Origin: an uncultured Eubacteriaceae bacterium
Lineage (GTDB): Bacteria > Bacillota > Clostridia > Lachnospirales > CAG-274
Assembly: GCA_947167715.1 (NCBI GenBank)
Contig: CAMVJD010000028.1
Coordinates: 1-38,265, forward strand
DNA: 38,265 nucleotides
Reading direction: 5' to 3'
Shown piece after piece: positions 34,333-38,265 of this stretch. How positions within the stretch are numbered: position 1 is the first letter of the stretch; each line of letters starts with the position of its first letter. The notes below the pieces were generated by a model. That model had not been told where the DNA came from and made no database searches. It saw only the letters and a program-made list of their open reading frames with translations. The position numbers were made by a program, and so were the translations under genes.

Positions 34333-35292
34333 ATGGCAAAATTCAATCAGGGTGACACAGCTTTCATCATAGAAAACAATCGCTTTATCCGTGAAGTTAA
34401 AATTTTTAAATACAGCGGCGGTATGTATACCATAAAATTTTTAGACCACGACGGTGGAATAAAAGTCAGGGAGAACAGATTGTTTGCTACAAAAGAAGAT
34501 GCCGAACGCGGAATAAAAAAACAACTGACAATAAGTAAAAAAATTATGAGCATAAAGAAAATAGTATACGATTATGTACAGAAAAAGTACTATAGCAAAA
34601 TAGAACATCCGTGGTTTAAGTTTCCGTCTTATGCCGTTTTTCGCCACAGCGATAATGAAAAATGGTACGGGCTTGTTATGGATATTCCTCGTTCAAAACT
34701 CGGACTTATTGGAGATGAATATGTGGATGTTCTTAACGTAAAAGCTACGGACTCGTTCACGCGGGATATTCTTGTGCAGCGGGATGGATATTTCCCCGGC
34801 TATCATATTTCAAAAGGTAATTGGGTATCGGTGCTGCTTGACGGTACGGTAGATGCCGAAGAAATTTATGGGCTTATTGATATGAGTTTTATGGCTACCG
34901 CTTCAAAAAAAGAACGCGACAAACACCGTGCACCAAAGGAATGGCTGATACCCTCTAATCCAAAATACTTTGATATTGTATCCGCATTTGACGAAACGGA
35001 CACCATATTGTGGAAACAAGGCAAGGGCTTTAAAGTCGGCGATACCATCTATATGTATGTGGGCGCACCCGTATCTGCCATCTTATACAAGTGTATAATA
35101 ACGGAAACGGATATTCCATATAACTTTACAAATAAAAATGTAAATATTACGGCTTTAATGAACATCAGACTCGAAAAGCGTTATCCCGCGGATAGGTTCA
35201 CATTTGATATTTTAAAATCGGACTACGATATTTTTGCGGTCAGAGGTCCGAGGGGCATACCGCAAAATTTGAGTGAGGATCTGAACGGATAG
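34333..35292 (+). CDS. MmcQ/YjbR-like protein fused to an EVE-like domain
   Basis: 319 residues. After an N-terminal beta-rich segment (1-70), residues about 80-190 are a YjbR/MmcQ fold (HPWFKFPSYAVFRHSDNEKW, YVDVLNVKATD, YHISKGNWVSVLLDG). Residues about 200-300 look like an EVE/PUA-like domain (PKEWLIPSNPKYFDIVSAFD, GFKVGDTIYMYVGAP). EVE domains bind modified bases in DNA or RNA, and some act with restriction enzymes. The 21-bp gap from the nuclease-like gene suggests an operon. The exact function is unknown; a defence-related role is an inference from the neighbours. Confidence 0.65.
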   Translation: MAKFNQGDTAFIIENNRFIREVKIFKYSGGMYTIKFLDHDGGIKVRENRLFATKEDAERGIKKQLTISKKIMSIKKIVYDYVQKKYYSKIEHPWFKFPSYAVFRHSDNEKWYGLVMDIPRSKLGLIGDEYVDVLNVKATDSFTRDILVQRDGYFPGYHISKGNWVSVLLDGTVDAEEIYGLIDMSFMATASKKERDKHRAPKEWLIPSNPKYFDIVSAFDETDTILWKQGKGFKVGDTIYMYVGAPVSAILYKCIITETDIPYNFTNKNVNITALMNIRLEKRYPADRFTFDILKSDYDIFAVRGPRGIPQNLSEDLNG

Positions 35293-35408
35293 TAGGTCGG
35301 TTAATTGTTCTATTCGAATATCTTTACCGTTCAATAAACTATTTATAATTGGGATTATTTATTGCGAAAACCTGAAAATATTGCCGTAATGTTTGTAAAA
35401 TTTATAAT

Positions 35409-36312
35409 CTGACCTTTAAGAAGCTGGAAAAGGAGGCAACGTTCTCGTATAAAAAAAATAATGCTGCTTTAAAAGTATTTTTATTGTTCGATATATGTTT
35501 TTTTGTGCTGATATGGGCGGTAACATTACTTATAATGTCGGTGTTTAATGTTGGCGGCACGTTGACTAAATTACTTATAGCACTTATCGCTTCGCCCGTT
35601 TTGGCGTATGTTTGCTTTAAACTTGCGCTTATGCGTGAAAAAAAGAAGCCTATCTCAATACTCCAGCAGGAACTCATCAAGGAAATAAATGAAAACGGAT
35701 ATACGGACAAAGCGCTTCAGATGTCGCTTGACGGCATTGATATGTATTCCGAAAAAGGACAAGGGTGATTTTGTATATTTTATTGAATTTGTGCTCTACG
35801 GTGCCTGCGGTTATGCTTACAGAGAAGATTATGAAAATATGCGCCGCATAATGGATGTGATGGATGTTGAAAAAATCAAAGCTAAAGATATTTCATTTAT
35901 GGACGGCGGAAGAAGTGTTATATCTTTTTTTGATTTACAGATGAGCTATTGTATGGATACGCATAACAAGGATATGGCGCAGAAGGTGTACAATGATGCA
36001 AAGCCATTTTTGGACAAGTTTTATAATAATGCTCTGACAAGGGTGTTGGCAGATGAATTTTATGTATACTACCATTCGGTAAATGAAAACTATGATGAAG
36101 CCGTAAAATATGCGTATGCTTTAATAGAAAATGATTTGGTAAAACAGAATAGGTCAATTTCGGGACATATTGATCTGATAAAGGTCTATATGGCAAGTGG
36201 AGATAAGGAGATGGCGCTGAAAGTGCCGGAGGAGGCGGAACAGATCTCCGAAGACTCAAAAATAAGCACGGATAAAAATATATTGGCCAAATATAAAGAA
36301 AAACTTATGTAA
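35409..36312 (+). pseudogene. membrane protein with helical-repeat tail, frameshifted
   Basis: The readable frame begins around FKKLEKEATFSYKKNNAALK. Two membrane helices (FDICFFVLIWAVTLLIMSV and LLIALIASPVLAYVCFKLAL) and an alpha-helical, TPR-like region up to 36312 (YENMRRIMDVMDVEKI, EFYVYYHSVNENYDEAVKYA) follow. Near 35757 the frame reads GQG and a stop; removing one G gives EKDKGDFVYFIEF and the frame continues. No clear start codon or ribosome site is visible for the first part. The family was not recognised. Confidence 0.5.
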
Positions 36313-36491
36313 CAGCGCTTAAATAAAAAAATACAGGAGTGACCGGCGCAGACAAAATCGTGAGAGTTTATTTTTTAACGCGGCTTAAAAAAGCCGTACA
36401 AAACTGCTCTGCCATATATTTTACCTGAACGTAACATTCCCATTGATGTTAATTGTTATATAAAAAAATGCTAAATCAGCGATAAAATGTA

Positions 36492-36520
36492 TTGCACTCT
36501 GACATACATTATGCTATAAT
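36492..36520 (+). promoter_or_regulatory. promoter of the RelB/RelE pair
   Basis: TTGCAC (36492-36497), a 17-bp spacer and TATAAT (36515-36520), 30 bp before the antitoxin start. Confidence 0.75.
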
Positions 36521-36549
36521 AAATAAAAACAATGAAAGGGGTTTTTGTT

Positions 36550-36867
36550 ATGGCAATCAAGAGCAGCAATGTTACAGCACGAGTCGAACCGGAAATTAAG
36601 CAGCAAGCCGAAGCTATTCTCTCCAATCTCGGTATTTCAGCATCAAATGGTATAAATATGTTTTACAGACAGATAATTTTATGGAACGGATTACCGTTCC
36701 GCCCGTCAATACCCACAAATAGACCTACTCCTTTGGAAGAAATGTCAAAGGAAGATTTCGATGCCAAAATGTCACGAGGTCTTGCACAGGCTAAAGCGGG
36801 TGAAGGAATGCCTGCCGATGAATTTTTTGACTCTTTAAAGCAGGAGATATTGAAGCACTATGTCTGA
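36550..36867 (+). CDS. RelB/DinJ-family antitoxin
   Basis: 105 residues from ATG 36550; the earlier ATG at 36532 contains the ribosome site GAAAGGGG and is not used. The N-terminal ribbon-helix-helix (SNVTARVEPEIKQQAEAILS, LGISASNGINMFYRQII) binds the operator and allows dimerisation. The C-terminal part (DFDAKMSRGLAQAKAGEGMP) wraps the toxin. It overlaps the toxin gene by 8 bp, the normal coupling for this family. Autoregulation at the promoter just upstream is expected. Confidence 0.9.
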   Translation: MAIKSSNVTARVEPEIKQQAEAILSNLGISASNGINMFYRQIILWNGLPFRPSIPTNRPTPLEEMSKEDFDAKMSRGLAQAKAGEGMPADEFFDSLKQEILKHYV

Positions 36868-37198
36868 TAATTACAAGCTAATTATTCTTCCCGAAGCACA
36901 GCAGGACATCAGAAATATTGTTTTGTATATTGCAAACGAGCTTGTTTCCCCACAAGCGGCATTAAACTTACAGCAAAATTTTATTGACGAAATAAACAAG
37001 CTGTCATTTATGCCCGAAAGGATAAAACCTATTGACGAACAACCGTGGGGCGGCTTGGGTATACGGAAAATACTTGTGAAAAATTATTATGTATATTTTA
37101 TCATTGATGAGTCTTCTATGGAAGTCAAGGTTATCGCCACCATATACACAAAGATGGATCAGGTTAATCAGTTATCTAAAAGAAATGTTGATTTATAA
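36860..37198 (+). CDS. RelE/ParE-family toxin
   Basis: 112 residues with the RelE/ParE fold (YKLIILPEAQQDIRNIVLYI, then GGLGIRKILVKNYYVYFIID and KVIATIYTKMDQ). The basic Arg-Lys surface in IRKILVKNYY is kept. The target, mRNA on the ribosome or gyrase, cannot be told from sequence alone. It is intact, unlike many neighbours, as expected for a gene whose loss is selected against. Confidence 0.85.
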   Translation: MSDNYKLIILPEAQQDIRNIVLYIANELVSPQAALNLQQNFIDEINKLSFMPERIKPIDEQPWGGLGIRKILVKNYYVYFIIDESSMEVKVIATIYTKMDQVNQLSKRNVDL

Positions 37199-37205
37199 TA
37201 ATAAA

Positions 37206-37233
37206 TCCCTTGCAGTTTAGTGCCTGCAAGGGA
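37206..37233. terminator. convergent terminator between toxin and ImmA genes
   Basis: TCCCTTGCAG (37206-37215) and CTGCAAGGGA (37224-37233), a perfect 10-bp stem with AT-rich flanks on both sides. Confidence 0.7.
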
Positions 37234-37238
37234 CATAT

Positions 37239-37667
37239 TTATATTATTTCATATCCTTTTATAATGGGTACATCAACATTTCCTAAAATATTGTATTCCG
37301 GTTCTATATTACAACCTAAATCTATACCTCTCATATTCATATTACGAAGTTTAAGGCAAGAAAATTCGGGTCTGGATTTTAAGTCGATAACCCCAAATTC
37401 CTGCATTGCTCTCGACATAGCAATATCGCGATGCAAGGCATCGTGCCCTAACTCGTGAGCGCAAACAATACGTTTCCATAAATACGGCAGGTTTTGGTTG
37501 ATAATTATAAACCGGCATTTCTGTATTATCGCATACATACCAAGCAACTTACCGAGTTCGTCATACCGAATAAATATCCCCAAGTTTTCGGCAATTTTAA
37601 AAGGGTCGGTTTCTTTCGATTTGTTTAATATACCTTGAACAACATTGTAAATCTGTTCTGCACGCAT
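37239..37667 (-). CDS. immA: ImmA/IrrE metallopeptidase, C-terminus atypical
   Basis: 142 residues from ATG 37667, with AAGGAGGG 7 nt upstream. The active-site helix has the zinc motif HELGH (CAHELGHDALHRDIAMS). Proteins of this family cleave the neighbouring Xre-type repressor and so switch on ICE transfer genes. After PEFSCLKL the usual E-x-x-x-F-A helix that completes the zinc site is not seen, so it may be truncated or altered there. It lies downstream of a repressor gene with a deleted HTH, so its usual substrate is damaged. Confidence 0.8.
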   Translation of the reverse strand: MRAEQIYNVVQGILNKSKETDPFKIAENLGIFIRYDELGKLLGMYAIIQKCRFIIINQNLPYLWKRIVCAHELGHDALHRDIAMSRAMQEFGVIDLKSRPEFSCLKLRNMNMRGIDLGCNIEPEYNILGNVDVPIIKGYEII

Positions 37668-37732
37668 AGGCAACCCTCCTTTATATAATTATAACATATT
37701 GTATCATATTTTTATGTCCGCAAATACGGACT

Positions 37733-37996
37733 TTATTCATCTTCTCTCAAATATTTTTTGGGAGTATACTTTTTGTTGATTTCTTTTGCCTGCCAATACG
37801 CATTTTGGAGTGCTTTCATAACTTCGTCTTTCGTATCCTCGTCCAAGTCACCGCCTGCAAAAAGAGCCGACACTTGGTTGATCAGCTTGATAGCATCCTT
37901 TGCTCCTCTACTCCCATATTGCTCCTTTGCCTCGGCAACAGCTTGTGTCATTTTTCGTTCTTTTCTTAACTGTCTTAATTTCTCGGCAAACTTCAT
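37733..37996 (-). pseudogene. Xre-family ICE repressor with HTH deleted
   Basis: Starts MKFAEKLRQLRKERKMTQ, the first helices of an Xre HTH, and then jumps in frame to AVAEAKEQYGSRGAKDAIKL and LFAGGDLDEDTKDEVMKALQ, ending KKYTPKKYLREDE. These are the C-terminal region of a well-known ICE repressor type. The recognition helix and linker, about 50-60 residues, are missing, so it should not bind DNA normally. The longer frame from 38056 has no ribosome site. Partner of ImmA. Confidence 0.75.
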
Positions 37997-38040
37997 AATA
38001 TTGCAATCAAAAAAGGACGCGCAGGCGGTATAATAATCAC

Positions 38041-38212
38041 AAACGAAAATTGGCATATATATCAGAAGCGGTTAAACAAATATAGCATCTGCCAAAAGAC
38101 ACTTGAAAAAATTGTTAGAGATGCAAACGCTCTCTACAAGGTAGGTAAGATGTCTTTAATAAACACAAAAAAACTTGACAGCTACCTTGAAACATTCTGT
38201 CTTGATTTTTAA
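38041..38212 (+). pseudogene. DUF6462 (excisionase-like) remnant, frameshifted
   Basis: Reading KRKLAYISEAVKQ and, after removing one A from AAATAT at about 38078-38083, YSICQKTLEKIVRDANALYK then MSLINTKKLDSYLETF, the sequence fits small DUF6462 proteins, winged-helix, Xis-like ICE proteins usually divergent from the Xre repressor, as here. No start codon is visible upstream, so the 5' end is also missing or altered. Confidence 0.55.
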
Positions 38213-38218
38213 GTCAAT

Positions 38219-38265
38219 GATATTCGTATTCCGCAGAAATAAATTTCTGCTACACAAGCCGAAAC
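38219..38265 (-). repeat. 47-bp inverted copy of 11921-11967
   Basis: Exact reverse complement of 11921-11967, including the GCAGAAAT/ATTTCTGC palindrome. It is cut by the end of the window, so it is probably longer. Confidence 0.85.

Overview
The window looks like accessory DNA from a gut or rumen Oscillospiraceae bacterium, most likely Ruminococcus. Evidence for this is the moderate-to-low GC, strong AGGAGG ribosome sites, two secreted proteins ending in type I dockerins, and many Clostridia-type conjugative-element genes. No ribosomal, tRNA or other core gene is visible. The genus is an inference.

Layout. (1) About 1-2948 and 17219-20900 are remains of an integrative conjugative element (ICE): a broken relaxase with MobC, a large SNF2-type helicase/methylase gene cut in two, a small holin-like toxin, and an intact tyrosine integrase. 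(2) About 2949-17220 is a 14.3-kb insertion that splits the helicase gene between two 10-bp direct repeats (CAGCAGGCGA). It carries a large serine recombinase at one end and a frameshifted mobC at the other. Between them lies a complete sortase-assembled pilus locus: a 2069-residue fibro-slime/SpaA-type adhesin, divergent from an operon of minor pilin, FctA-like backbone pilin, a catalytically dead SipA-like signal peptidase, and a class B sortase. The set resembles the streptococcal FCT pilus islands, here as cargo of a mobile element. (3) About 21268-24871 encodes two membrane sensors and a LuxR-type response regulator. (4) About 25016-30938 holds a DUF4428 protein and two large convergent dockerin proteins, one beta-helix-like and one BspA-like with leucine-rich repeats. 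(5) About 31454-38265 is a graveyard of mobile-element genes: a second mobC/relaxase pair (both broken), an hsdS fragment, a frameshifted acetyltransferase, a frameshifted Cas4-like nuclease, a YjbR-EVE-like fusion, a RelB/RelE pair, ImmA with a repressor that has lost its HTH, and a DUF6462 remnant.

The least explained signal is a set of small non-coding repeats made of strings of short hairpins. Copies of a three-hairpin element (1052, 18041, 21036) keep their stems while the bases change in compensating pairs. MITE-like elements with perfect inverted ends lie in the predicted 5' leaders of the pilus operon, the sensor-kinase operon and sipA. A hairpin array fills the leader of the big adhesin. 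Separately, the serine recombinase and the unrelated tyrosine integrase share the same leader plan: a palindrome over the -10 box, then an 8-bp hairpin with a conserved loop (GCAAGTRTGG), placed 2 nt before AGGAGG. These were found by reading only; no database search or folding calculation was run.

At least six genes outside the pilus locus carry single-base indels, often in homopolymers, while the very long genes are intact. The window is therefore either a real zone of gene decay or contains some assembly errors.
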